Source: Polaribacter sp. HaHaR_3_91 (GTDB lineage: Bacteria > Bacteroidota > Bacteroidia > Flavobacteriales > Flavobacteriaceae). Taken from it: a stretch of 64,000 bases of DNA. Of the stretch, positions 10,127-18,279 are shown piece by piece; within the stretch, counting starts at the first letter, position 1, and each line of letters opens with the position of its first letter. Made by a program: the position numbers and the translations under genes. Under the pieces are notes generated by a model. That model did no database searches. It was given only the letters and a program-made list of their open reading frames with translations, and was not told where the DNA came from. The stretch is taken from contig NZ_CP058986.1 of the NCBI RefSeq assembly GCF_019278525.1, positions 2,080,001-2,144,000 of the forward strand. The letters are read 5' to 3'.

Positions 10127-10285
10127 GAAGCTATTTCCTGCTTTTCGTTATATCTTTTTATAGCTGTCATTGCGAATCGTACTTTTACTGTGTGAAACGG
10201 CAATCTTTTGTTAGAAATTTATTAGCTAATTTTAAGTGCTATAAAAAGGATACCACTTCAATCAGGGCTAGAGTTGTTTGCTGAC
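10127..10285 (+). repeat. Dispersed intergenic repeat, copy 1, with a nested second repeat
   Basis: The ends GAAGCTATTTCCTGCTTT (10127-10144) and CAATCAGGGCTA (10259-10270) followed by a TTGTTTGCT segment match, in reverse orientation, the ends of 18141-18240. Inside are near-perfect inverted arms TCTTTTTATAGC (10153-10164) and GCTATAAAAAGGA (10238-10250). A different element, GTCATTGCGA to CAATCT (10166-10206), sits inside the loop. This looks like a small palindromic, possibly transcribed, non-coding repeat family. Confidence 0.7.
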
Positions 10286-10308
10286 TATTTTTAATTAACA
10301 TGTTCTAT

Positions 10309-10390
10309 GTCATTCTGAATGAGGTATAAAGAGGAGTCTAGAAGCACTATGAGATCTCTCATTAGTTTATCTTGAGCGAAGTCGAAAGGC
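10309..10390. repeat. GTCATTCTGA-type intergenic repeat
   Basis: The element starts GTCATTCTGAATGAGG, contains the palindrome GAGATCTC (10351-10358) and ends with a TTGAGCGAAGTCGAAAGG segment. Such modules recur between flavobacterial genes, and related pieces occur at 4637 and 56015. Together with the repeat just upstream it fills most of the 339-bp gap 10118-10456. I see no gene in that gap. Confidence 0.55.
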
Positions 10391-10456
10391 CAAAAAGCTC
10401 ACTTCTAAATGAGATGTGATGAAAAAATTATAGATAAAACAGAATAAATGGGTAAT

Positions 10457-11140
10457 TTAACCTTTCAATAATTCCAACAATTTTTCCGTTCCAACACTTG
10501 CAACTTCCTCAATAATCATTAAATTATTAAAACGCCCCTTAGAAACGGCAGGTTTAGGATCTATAAAGTAAATATGTGTATTAGGTTTTATAAAATCTAC
10601 CAAACCAGCTGCAGGATATACTTGCATAGAGGTACCAATAATTACTAAAATATCTGCTTTTTTAGTAATTTCGATCGCTTTATTTAACATGGGTACCATT
10701 TCTCCGAACCAAACAATGTGAGGTCTTAATTGACTTTTATTAGGACATAAATCTCCTAAAACTAAGTCTTTTTTCCAGTCTATAACCATATTTTCATCAA
10801 CAGAACTTCTCACTTTTAAAAGTTCACCATGTAAATGCGTTACCTTTTTACTTCCTGCACGTTCGTGTAAATCATCTACATTTTGGGTAATGATTTCAAC
10901 ATTAAAACTCTGTTCTAAAGCCACTAAATTTTCGTGACCTTTATTTGGTGCAACTTCTAAAAGTTGCTTTCTGCGTTCGTTGTAAAAGTTTAAAACCAAT
11001 TCAGGATTGGCTGCATAACCCTCAGGCGAAGCAACTTCCATTACATTATGTCCTTCCCATAAACCATCTGCATCTCTAAATGTTTGTATACCGCTTTCGG
11101 CGGAAATTCCTGCTCCAGTTAAAACAACTAATCTTTTCAT
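10457..11140 (-). CDS. cobB: Sirtuin-type NAD-dependent protein deacylase
   Basis: The 227-residue protein has the sirtuin NAD site GAGISAESGIQTFRD (residues 9-23), ITQNVDDLHERAG (84-96) and the catalytic His104 in THLHGE. Tyr53 and Arg56 in FYNERR correspond to the pair that favours succinyl- or malonyl-lysine in class III sirtuins such as SIRT5 and CobB, so deacylation of acidic acyl groups is likely (inference). Only one cysteine (LGDLC) remains where CobB proteins usually have a zinc-binding cysteine set, so the zinc ribbon looks degenerate. It is a monocistronic gene divergent from trmH. Confidence 0.9.
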   Translation of the reverse strand: MKRLVVLTGAGISAESGIQTFRDADGLWEGHNVMEVASPEGYAANPELVLNFYNERRKQLLEVAPNKGHENLVALEQSFNVEIITQNVDDLHERAGSKKVTHLHGELLKVRSSVDENMVIDWKKDLVLGDLCPNKSQLRPHIVWFGEMVPMLNKAIEITKKADILVIIGTSMQVYPAAGLVDFIKPNTHIYFIDPKPAVSKGRFNNLMIIEEVASVGTEKLLELLKG

Positions 11141-11198
11141 TAGATAATCTGTTTTTGTATTTTTATAAATTCTTAATGTAAGGTAAAAATAATAAAAT

Positions 11199-11206
11199 TA
11201 AGTTTG
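11199..11206 (+). promoter_or_regulatory. Bacteroidota -7 promoter element for trmH
   Basis: TAAGTTTG matches the TAnnTTTG -7 consensus and lies just 5 bp before the trmH ATG, implying a very short leader. I see no good -33 TTTG at the usual 17-23 bp upstream, so support comes from the -7 box alone. Confidence 0.45.
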
Positions 11207-11211
11207 TATTT

Positions 11212-11889
11212 ATGATTGATGATAAACTATTAAATTACTTCGAAACTTATTTAACAGATAAGAGGAAAAATCTTTTTAAAAAGGTTTTAGAAGATAGAAC
11301 GCGTCATTTTGCGGTGGTTTTAGAAGATATTTTTCAACCTCATAATGCAAGTGCTGTGGTTAGAACCGCAGATATTTTTGGTGTGCAAGATGTACATGCC
11401 ATAGAAAATAAATACACTAATAGAGTGTCTAGACATGTGGCAAAAGGTTCACAAAAATGGATTACCTCTAAAAGATATAAAAAAGACGGTGATAATACCA
11501 AAGTTTGTTTAGAGAACCTGCGCGAACAAGGATATCAAATTATAGCAACAACGCCACATAATGATTCTTGTTTATTACAAGATTTTGATATTACTAAAAA
11601 ATCTGCATTTGTATTTGGAGTAGAAGCAGAGGGCGTTTCTGATTACGTAAAAGAGCAAGCAGATGGCTTTTTAAAAATACCAATGGTAGGTTTTACCGAG
11701 AGTTTAAATATTTCTGTCGCCGCAGCAATTATTTTACAAGATGTAACCACAAAATTGAGAAATTCTTCTGTTGATTGGAAATTATCTAAAGAAGAAAAAG
11801 ACGTTTTGTATTTTAATTGGGTTCGCAAAACGATTAAAAATGTAGATAAAATAGAAAAACATTATCATGAAAATTTAAAAGGAAAATAA
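11212..11889 (+). CDS. trmH: tRNA (guanosine-18-2'-O)-methyltransferase, TrmH/SpoU family
   Basis: The 225-residue SPOUT methyltransferase has the three family motifs: FQPHNASAVVRTADIFG near residue 41 (motif 1, with the catalytic Arg), FVFGVEAEGVSD near 129 (motif 2) and IPMVGFTESLNISVAAAI near 155 (motif 3), which form the SAM-binding trefoil knot. Length and the N-terminal extension fit TrmH, which methylates the ribose of G18 in tRNA, better than the rRNA enzyme RlmB. The C-terminal tail with FNWVRKTIK is also TrmH-like. It is monocistronic and ends at a strong hairpin. Confidence 0.9.
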   Translation: MIDDKLLNYFETYLTDKRKNLFKKVLEDRTRHFAVVLEDIFQPHNASAVVRTADIFGVQDVHAIENKYTNRVSRHVAKGSQKWITSKRYKKDGDNTKVCLENLREQGYQIIATTPHNDSCLLQDFDITKKSAFVFGVEAEGVSDYVKEQADGFLKIPMVGFTESLNISVAAAIILQDVTTKLRNSSVDWKLSKEEKDVLYFNWVRKTIKNVDKIEKHYHENLKGK

Positions 11890-11890
11890 A

Positions 11891-11928
11891 AAAAAGTCAT
11901 TCCTACTTTAACAGGAATGACTTTTTTT
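11891..11928. terminator. Bidirectional terminator downstream of trmH
   Basis: Perfect 14-bp arms (11891-11904 and 11913-11926) enclose an 8-nt loop, with A-rich flank on the left and a T7 run on the right. It begins immediately after the trmH stop and can also terminate leftward transcription from the DUF4258-like gene. Confidence 0.9.
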
Positions 11929-11976
11929 ATGAAGTATAGATTGTTTTATCAATTTATAGATAAAAACAAAATATTA

Positions 11977-12345
11977 TTACTTTACTATTATTTTCTCAAT
12001 TGTAGCGGTAGATTCGCAACGTTTCACTAATAAACTTACCTTTTCTAAGTCTTTAGTACCTGTAATATAATATTCAGGACAAGGTTCTTGTCTTGGTTTG
12101 CTTTTACCAAAATTGACATCACCTGTATATAAAATAGTATTTATTTTTAAGGAATCAATATCAAATTTATGCATCGCACTTCTAGCATCATCAGAAAATA
12201 AACGTTCTTTAATTCTGATTGATTTTAGTGTTCTAGCATCCATTCCATAATCAAAAGTAGCTTGTTTCTTTTGCCAGAAAAAATATACAGCAATAGAACC
12301 TAATGATAAACCTACTAAATAATAACCTATTCGTTTAATGAGCAT
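11977..12345 (-). CDS. Membrane-anchored small protein, DUF4258-like
   Basis: The 122-residue protein has one N-terminal membrane segment (about residues 6-24, YYLVGLSLGSIAVYFFW) and a soluble C-terminal domain facing the periplasm by charge rule. The domain resembles the DUF4258 proteins annotated in Flavobacteriaceae, with SIRIKERLFSDDA, the GDVNF turn and a paired-cysteine ending (CPEYYITG and KRCESTATIEKI). No function is known. It sits 55 bp upstream of the big surface protein gene start on its other side, in the same direction, but co-transcription is uncertain. The family call is from memory of pattern only. Confidence 0.7.
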   Translation of the reverse strand: MLIKRIGYYLVGLSLGSIAVYFFWQKKQATFDYGMDARTLKSIRIKERLFSDDARSAMHKFDIDSLKINTILYTGDVNFGKSKPRQEPCPEYYITGTKDLEKVSLLVKRCESTATIEKIIVK

Positions 12346-12400
12346 TGTAAAATTTTGAAGTGCAAATTTAAGTCTTTTATTCAGTTTTAAACAATATTAC

Positions 12401-15400
12401 TTATTTTCTTATTAAAGAAAAGTGAGATCTAAAAATTGCAGGGTCTCCATCTGTATTTGTGTATTTTAATACATACCAATAATCTGTACTTGGCATCCTA
12501 TTACCGTTACTACTTAAACCATTCCAACCAGGGCCACTCGGTTTTATAGTTTTTATGAGTATACCAAACCTGTCAAAAATATCTATTGTTGCTGTTGGGT
12601 CATCTTTTAAATCAGTAATATTCCAATAATCACCTTCATCTGGGTTAAAATAAACTGGATTATTTAAGGCAGTAAACTCAAGTTCTATATCATTACAAAT
12701 ATTGTCAAGGTCTCTAATTGTAACAATATAAGAGCCACGACTTATATTTCTAAATATATTGTTTGTAGAGAAATCTGTACCATTTAAAGAATATGTATAA
12801 TTACCTAAACCTTGTTCGATTGTGTTTATTTCTATTTCGTATGAACTAGAGAAATTTTCTGATAAGATATTTACTTCAAATTTAGGAGTAGAACTTTCTA
12901 TTACCACTTCTGTAGGGCGATAATTACAGTCAGTACTACTATTAGGGTTATTTATATCAATCTTTCGTGTAGCTTCTATTCGGTATGTACCAACTTTATC
13001 AGCTTCCCATTCAGCACTAGAGTTGTCAAATAAATCGCCATTTAAATACCATTTTATATCATAAGCACTTGAATCTATTCCTGTTTCTATTAAGAAAGGA
13101 TTATTTGTTTCGTTTGTGTCATAATCAACACAAATAGTTCCTCCTTTTGCCTCTATATTTAATAATGGATATAATGTAACTAAAAAGGTACCATCGGCAA
13201 AACATCCTGGGTAACCTATAGAGTATGCGCGTACATAAATAGTATTAGTAATAATTTCTGAACTATTATTTGTAATCGTATATTCTGAAGGGGGTATTAA
13301 AGTAGTTCTATTTAAATCGCTATAATATTCTACTATAATTTCAGGGGCGGTAATCGAAGGTAACGTAGCGAAACTGCATTGGTTTATATCATTTATGACT
13401 CCTAAATCTTCTAAATTTGGTTTGGCAAAGATGTTTACTTCAAAAGAACTAATACTCTGACAAGGTTCATATCTAATAGAATTTTCTCCAATAATATAAA
13501 TTGTTTGGTTTGAATTAATGATATCACCAGCAGTTAAAGGTTCTGTTTTATCAATATTTTTATAATAATTACCATTGGCTAAAACGGGGAGTTTAAAAAA
13601 GTCACAAGCTAATATTACATCATCTAATTCATCTACTACCTTGACTAAAATAGTTACTTCAAAACTTTTTTCATTAGTGCAAGTTTCTAAATCTGGGTGT
13701 TCGCTGTAGATAAAAATAGTTTGTGTACCCTCTTCAATAAAATCTCCAGGAAACATTTCTGTCCCAGTTCCGTTTGGTCCTCCAGATTCAGTAAAATATC
13801 TTCCACTAAAACTTAATATTGGTAACTCAAAAGGGTCACATTTTTTAACATCAGGAAAATCGGGTATTATTGGTTTTTTATTAATAATTACATTAAAATC
13901 TGTCTCTGAAGTACAAATTGTGTTAGTATTGTATATATAAATTTTTTGTGAGCTATTTATTTCATCACCTTCAGATAATAGAATTTGTCCTGGGGCATCA
14001 GGACCACCAGATTTTGTGTAATAACTTCCATTTTCTAATGAAGGTAATTTAGGTAAATCATCTTCACAACTTACAATGTCATCAATATCATCTACTTTTG
14101 GTAGTGGGTTAATGGTTACAGAGATCTCATAACCAGTACAATTTGGTGTAGTGGTTATTTCATTTGCATAATAGTAAATCTTTTGTGTTGAAGTAATTGG
14201 AGTTCCTGCTGGTATTATTGTTCCATAAGTATTGTCGGTATAATATTTCCCTATACTTGTAGTTGGTATGGTATAACTACCGCATTTTATGATATCTGGA
14301 AATTCACTACGTTTTATAATGGTAACATATAATCTATTAGATAATAACCCTCCAGAAGTACAGCCAGTAGCTTCATCTTTATTATATACAAATAAACGAA
14401 TTGTAGATTCTATTAGATCTCCTGGTAAGTATTTTGTACCTGTACCATTATATCCTGTATAATATGCACCACCACTAGGTAATGGGTCTAAAACATACGA
14501 TTCACAAGTAATAATGTCGTCAATATCATCTACAGGCGGAATTGTATTTAAAACTATCTCAAATTGTTTATTTACACATGCTTCCCCATTAAACTCAGAA
14601 TAAAAATAGATAGTTGTATCTTCTGTCAAAACTTCACCAGTTGCTAGTAATTCTCCTTTTCCATTTTCTTTTGTATAAAATTTACCTAATGGAGTCTCAG
14701 GTATTGTAAAAGATTCACAATGATCTGTAGCAATACTATAATTTTCAGCAAAGTATACTTTAAAACTTGTTTGACTGTAGCAACCTGTAGTCTCATTTTT
14801 ATTGTAAATATAAATTGTACTTTCTGTTGTGATTTTTTTACCTACAGCCAATTTATCACCATCACCACCAGGTTTTGTATAATATTCTCCATGTATTAGG
14901 TTTGGCAACGCATATTCGTTACAAGCATAAGCATCTGGTAATTGGTCTACTAAAGGAGGAGAAGTAATGCTTACATTAAAACTAACAATATCAAAACACT
15001 CTTTATCAGTAATAGATAATTTTGCCCAAAGCGTAAATGCATTTGTTGTTATTGGATAATTTGTAGGGTTTGTAATTGGATTTCTGCTATTGTTAGCATC
15101 ATCTATAGATTCAAAGTAATCAATAGTGTAGTTAGATAGTGGTGCTCCATTTAATATTTGACTTTGTACTTTATCTGGAATATTAAGTGTTGTATCTTCT
15201 GTACAAATATCAATATCGTCTGGAGTTGTTGCTTTTAAAGATGTAATTTCTATTTCATCGGTTAATTGACAACTTGGGGCTGTTAAAGATGTAATTGTTA
15301 ATGCATATGTACCTATAGTGTTAACCGTAATTTTAGTTCCATTATCAGTTAATGGAGTGCCGTTTTTTGTCCACTCAAACTTAAAACCATCAGTTTCATA

Positions 15401-16294
15401 AAAACCAGAATCTATTATAACATCATCCCCGTTACAAAGTTCTTTATCTGCTTCTAAATCTAAAGAATTATTAAAACTACCTGCTTCTATAAATACTGCA
15501 GAGTCAAAACCTGAATTATCATAATCTGCGATAACAAATTTTATTTTGTATTTATTATTTGGCACTACTGATGCTTCGGCTTTTAGTGTCTTTGTAAAAC
15601 CTCTCATATTTATGGTTGAGTTATTACTATTATCTACATAATAAGTACTAAATAATTCTGCATTCACAGAAGGGCAAAAACCGTTATTATTAATGTCTCT
15701 TATATTTTTAACAGAAACATTTTGTTTAATATCTGTAATAGTTGCTATGTTGTTACTTATTCCAGTTTCTAGGTTGGTTAGTATAATAGCGAATAAATCT
15801 CTACTATCACATTGAAAAACGCCATATTCATTAGAAGCAAATATGTAATTAAAACTAAAGTTTTTGCTAACAGGTGTGAAGTTAAATTCTAGAGAACCAA
15901 CATCGGTAATGTTTTTATTACCTCCATCATTATCACTAATGTCTTGTAAATCAGGATCTCCACTTAACGAAATTTCACTACTTAACTTTGTATCTGTAAA
16001 AGGTCCTTCTGTATCTTTAGCCTTACCTGTTCTTATAATAATACCTTTATTTATAGGGAAATCACCACCATTATTATTAAAAGTGGCAACAGATTTACTT
16101 GAAGAAATATCTACGTTAGAGAGATTGATACAAGAGTTATCTATAAGTTGATTAGCTAGTTGTTCTGTTGTTTTGGTATCATCTACCGTTACCGTTTGAG
16201 AAAAGGTAGAAAATGTAAGTAATAACGCAGCAACAAAAAATATAGATTTAAAAAATCTATTTAGGTTACTCGTTTTAAATTTTAAATGTTTCAT
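12401..16294 (-). CDS. Large T9SS-exported surface protein, choice-of-anchor L and type B sorting domain
   Basis: The 1297-residue protein has a signal peptide (residues 1-33, ending LLLTFSTFSQ). An N-terminal domain of about 40-275 matches the choice-of-anchor L family (NNNGGDFPINKGIIIRTG, FNYIFASNEYG). Next come an Ig-like or PKD-like segment and about seven diverged repeats of 75-90 residues spanning roughly 440-1000, each of the form C-x-x-[FY]-x-LP, G-x-YY, G-x-x-I and IYIY. The C-terminus with ATIDIFDRFGILIKTI, GWNG and DYWYVLKY is the gliding-motility or type B T9SS sorting domain. It should be exported across the outer membrane and may act in adhesion or gliding. It is transcribed alone. 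Confidence 0.92.
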   Translation of the reverse strand: MKHLKFKTSNLNRFFKSIFFVAALLLTFSTFSQTVTVDDTKTTEQLANQLIDNSCINLSNVDISSSKSVATFNNNGGDFPINKGIIIRTGKAKDTEGPFTDTKLSSEISLSGDPDLQDISDNDGGNKNITDVGSLEFNFTPVSKNFSFNYIFASNEYGVFQCDSRDLFAIILTNLETGISNNIATITDIKQNVSVKNIRDINNNGFCPSVNAELFSTYYVDNSNNSTINMRGFTKTLKAEASVVPNNKYKIKFVIADYDNSGFDSAVFIEAGSFNNSLDLEADKELCNGDDVIIDSGFYETDGFKFEWTKNGTPLTDNGTKITVNTIGTYALTITSLTAPSCQLTDEIEITSLKATTPDDIDICTEDTTLNIPDKVQSQILNGAPLSNYTIDYFESIDDANNSRNPITNPTNYPITTNAFTLWAKLSITDKECFDIVSFNVSITSPPLVDQLPDAYACNEYALPNLIHGEYYTKPGGDGDKLAVGKKITTESTIYIYNKNETTGCYSQTSFKVYFAENYSIATDHCESFTIPETPLGKFYTKENGKGELLATGEVLTEDTTIYFYSEFNGEACVNKQFEIVLNTIPPVDDIDDIITCESYVLDPLPSGGAYYTGYNGTGTKYLPGDLIESTIRLFVYNKDEATGCTSGGLLSNRLYVTIIKRSEFPDIIKCGSYTIPTTSIGKYYTDNTYGTIIPAGTPITSTQKIYYYANEITTTPNCTGYEISVTINPLPKVDDIDDIVSCEDDLPKLPSLENGSYYTKSGGPDAPGQILLSEGDEINSSQKIYIYNTNTICTSETDFNVIINKKPIIPDFPDVKKCDPFELPILSFSGRYFTESGGPNGTGTEMFPGDFIEEGTQTIFIYSEHPDLETCTNEKSFEVTILVKVVDELDDVILACDFFKLPVLANGNYYKNIDKTEPLTAGDIINSNQTIYIIGENSIRYEPCQSISSFEVNIFAKPNLEDLGVINDINQCSFATLPSITAPEIIVEYYSDLNRTTLIPPSEYTITNNSSEIITNTIYVRAYSIGYPGCFADGTFLVTLYPLLNIEAKGGTICVDYDTNETNNPFLIETGIDSSAYDIKWYLNGDLFDNSSAEWEADKVGTYRIEATRKIDINNPNSSTDCNYRPTEVVIESSTPKFEVNILSENFSSSYEIEINTIEQGLGNYTYSLNGTDFSTNNIFRNISRGSYIVTIRDLDNICNDIELEFTALNNPVYFNPDEGDYWNITDLKDDPTATIDIFDRFGILIKTIKPSGPGWNGLSSNGNRMPSTDYWYVLKYTNTDGDPAIFRSHFSLIRK

Positions 16295-16359
16295 ACTAAT
16301 AAATATTTATAATAGAAAAATATTGATGTTATGAGGGAAGGTTAATTTTAGGGGGAAGG

Positions 16360-17556
16360 TTAAATAATTAATAAATTAATATCTCTAAATGGTAAATCAA
16401 ACCAATCGGCAACTGTTTTATTGGTAAGAATTCCGTGATAGAAATACATTCCGTTTCGTAAACTTTTATCAAAACGAGCGGCATTTTCAAAACCGCCTTC
16501 TTCTGCAATATTTAATAAATATGGGGTAAAAATATTACTTATAGATAAAGAAGCTGTTCTTGCATAACGAGCAGGGATATTTGGTACGCAGTAATGTACA
16601 ACACCGTGTTTTATAAAAGTAGGTGTTTTGTGCGTAGTAACATTAGAGGTTTCAAAGCAACCACCTCTATCTATACTAACATCTATAATAACAGCTCCTT
16701 CTTTCATGGTTTCTACCATTTCTTCTGTAGCACAAATGGGCGATCTATTTTTACCTCTTATGGCTCCAATTGCTACATCTGCACGCATTAATGCTTTTGC
16801 AACCGATTTTGGCTGTAGTGTAGAAGTGTAAATAGGTGCGCTTAAAGAATCTTGTAGTTTGCGTAATTTGCTAATAGAATTGTCAAAAACTTTTACTCTT
16901 GCACCTAAACCGATAGCTGTTTTTGCAGCGTATTCACCAACCGTTCCGGCACCGAAAATAACAACGCTAGAAGGCGGAACACCACCAATATTACCTAATA
17001 ATAGACCGTTTCCTTTGTTAATTCCACTCATTAGTTCGGCAGCAATTAATACAGAGGCGGTACCAGCAATTTCACTTAAAGATTTTACAATTGGATAGGT
17101 ATTATGATCGTCTTTAATATAATCGAAAGCAACGGCAGTGATTCTTTTCTTAGACAAACACTCAAAGTATTTTTTATTTTGAGTTTTTAATTGTAGCGAA
17201 GAAATTAGAATTGTTTGCGGATTCATGTATTCGATTTCACTTTCAGTGGGCGGAGCAACCTTTAAAACAATATTACATTTAAAAGCCTCTTCTACATCAT
17301 AAGAAATTTTTGCACCTGCTTCAGAATATTCTCTATCTGCATAATTTGCGTTATCTCCAGCACCTGTTTCTAAGACAACTCTATGTCCGTGAGCACATAA
17401 TGCGGAAACGGCATCTGGTGTTAAGCAAACACGTTTTTCACCTAAATAGGTTTCTTTTGGCAAACCAATAAAAAGTTCTCCTTTTTGCCTTTTAATTTCC
17501 AACATTTCTTCTTGCGGAAGCAATTCTTCTTTACTGAAAGGAGAAAATGAACTCAT
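16360..17556 (-). CDS. ald: Alanine dehydrogenase
   Basis: The 398-residue protein belongs to the alanine dehydrogenase/transhydrogenase family: IGLPKETYLGEKRVCLTP near residue 30, an ETGAGDNANYADREY segment near 62, and the Rossmann motif VVIFGAGTVGEYAAK near 193. It interconverts L-alanine and pyruvate with NAD and ammonia. The length and N-terminal extension of about 25 residues are normal for the Bacteroidota form. The gene starts 7 bp after the tsaE stop, so the two form an operon, although the pairing has no obvious metabolic logic. Confidence 0.92.
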   Translation of the reverse strand: MSSFSPFSKEELLPQEEMLEIKRQKGELFIGLPKETYLGEKRVCLTPDAVSALCAHGHRVVLETGAGDNANYADREYSEAGAKISYDVEEAFKCNIVLKVAPPTESEIEYMNPQTILISSLQLKTQNKKYFECLSKKRITAVAFDYIKDDHNTYPIVKSLSEIAGTASVLIAAELMSGINKGNGLLLGNIGGVPPSSVVIFGAGTVGEYAAKTAIGLGARVKVFDNSISKLRKLQDSLSAPIYTSTLQPKSVAKALMRADVAIGAIRGKNRSPICATEEMVETMKEGAVIIDVSIDRGGCFETSNVTTHKTPTFIKHGVVHYCVPNIPARYARTASLSISNIFTPYLLNIAEEGGFENAARFDKSLRNGMYFYHGILTNKTVADWFDLPFRDINLLII

Positions 17557-17563
17557 AGTTAGG

Positions 17564-17971
17564 TTATTTTAGTTGAATGTTTCGTTGTTCGTTATTTAAA
17601 ATAGTCAAATAAATTTGAACAGCCTCTAAAGGTAGTAAATTTTCTATATTTTCTGGCCATTCTATTAAGCACCAATTATTATTATCTAAATATTCTTCAA
17701 TTCCCATGTCTAGGGCTTCTTCCTCGTCTGTAATTCTGTAAAAATCGAAATGAAAAACTTTTTCACTATTTGTAGTCTGATATTCATTAACTAATGAAAA
17801 AGTAGGAGAGGAGATGCTGTCTAAAACACCTAATTGTTTGCAGATCTCTTTTATAAGAGTTGTTTTACCAACGCCCATTTGTCCGTAAAATAATAACGTT
17901 CTATTTTCTGCGGATGTAATAATCTCAGCTGCAACTTCAGATAAATCTTCTAAAGAGTAATTTTTTTTCAT
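17564..17971 (-). CDS. tsaE: tRNA threonylcarbamoyladenosine biosynthesis ATPase TsaE
   Basis: TsaE is the P-loop ATPase that works with TsaB and TsaD to make the t6A modification at tRNA position 37. The Walker A motif is FYGQMGVGKTTLIK near residue 28, with the family motifs SPTFSLVNEY and HFDFYRI following and LIEWPEN near residue 104. The frame extends upstream to 18022, but ATG 17971 (MKKNYSLEDL) gives the normal length of 135 residues and a standard N-terminus, so I use it. The next gene, ald, follows after 7 bp. Confidence 0.93.
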   Translation of the reverse strand: MKKNYSLEDLSEVAAEIITSAENRTLLFYGQMGVGKTTLIKEICKQLGVLDSISSPTFSLVNEYQTTNSEKVFHFDFYRITDEEEALDMGIEEYLDNNNWCLIEWPENIENLLPLEAVQIYLTILNNEQRNIQLK

Positions 17972-18085
17972 AAAGACAAAAATATAAAAAGTATTCAGTA
18001 AACAGTAATTGTTTACAGTCAATAATCTTTAAACTTTATAAATGAAGGAGGAGAGGCTATGTTTTTAATGCTCAATTTGTTAAAT

Positions 18086-18122
18086 TAAAAAAGTCTAACA
18101 AGTAGTTTAAACCTGTCAGACT
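18086..18122 (-). terminator. Probable terminator downstream of porX
   Basis: Read on the minus strand, 12-nt arms (18111-18122 and 18092-18103) pair with two G-U wobbles around a 7-nt loop and are followed by a T6 run. It lies about 160 bp past the porX stop and upstream of tsaE, beyond the repeat at 18141-18240. Confidence 0.75.
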
Positions 18123-18140
18123 ATTTTTATAATTAATTGT

Positions 18141-18240
18141 GTTAGCAAACAAGTTTAGCCCTGATTGAAAGGTTTGTTTGAGCTCTTTATTGCTTTTTTT
18201 TTAGCAATAAAAGCGAGTAGTGAAAGCAGGAAATAGCTTC
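18141..18240 (-). repeat. Dispersed intergenic repeat, copy 2
   Basis: On the minus strand this copy starts GAAGCTATTTCCTGCTTT and ends CAATCAGGGCTA plus a TTGTTTGCTAAC tail, matching 10127-10285. The arms TTTATTGCT (18186-18194) and AGCAATAAA (18203-18211) form an internal hairpin of different sequence from copy 1. So the ends are conserved while the inner stem has changed but kept its pairing. It occupies much of the gap 18023-18279. Confidence 0.72.
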
Positions 18241-18279
18241 TAATAATTAAAACTATATAACTTTTACTGCTGTAGTAAA

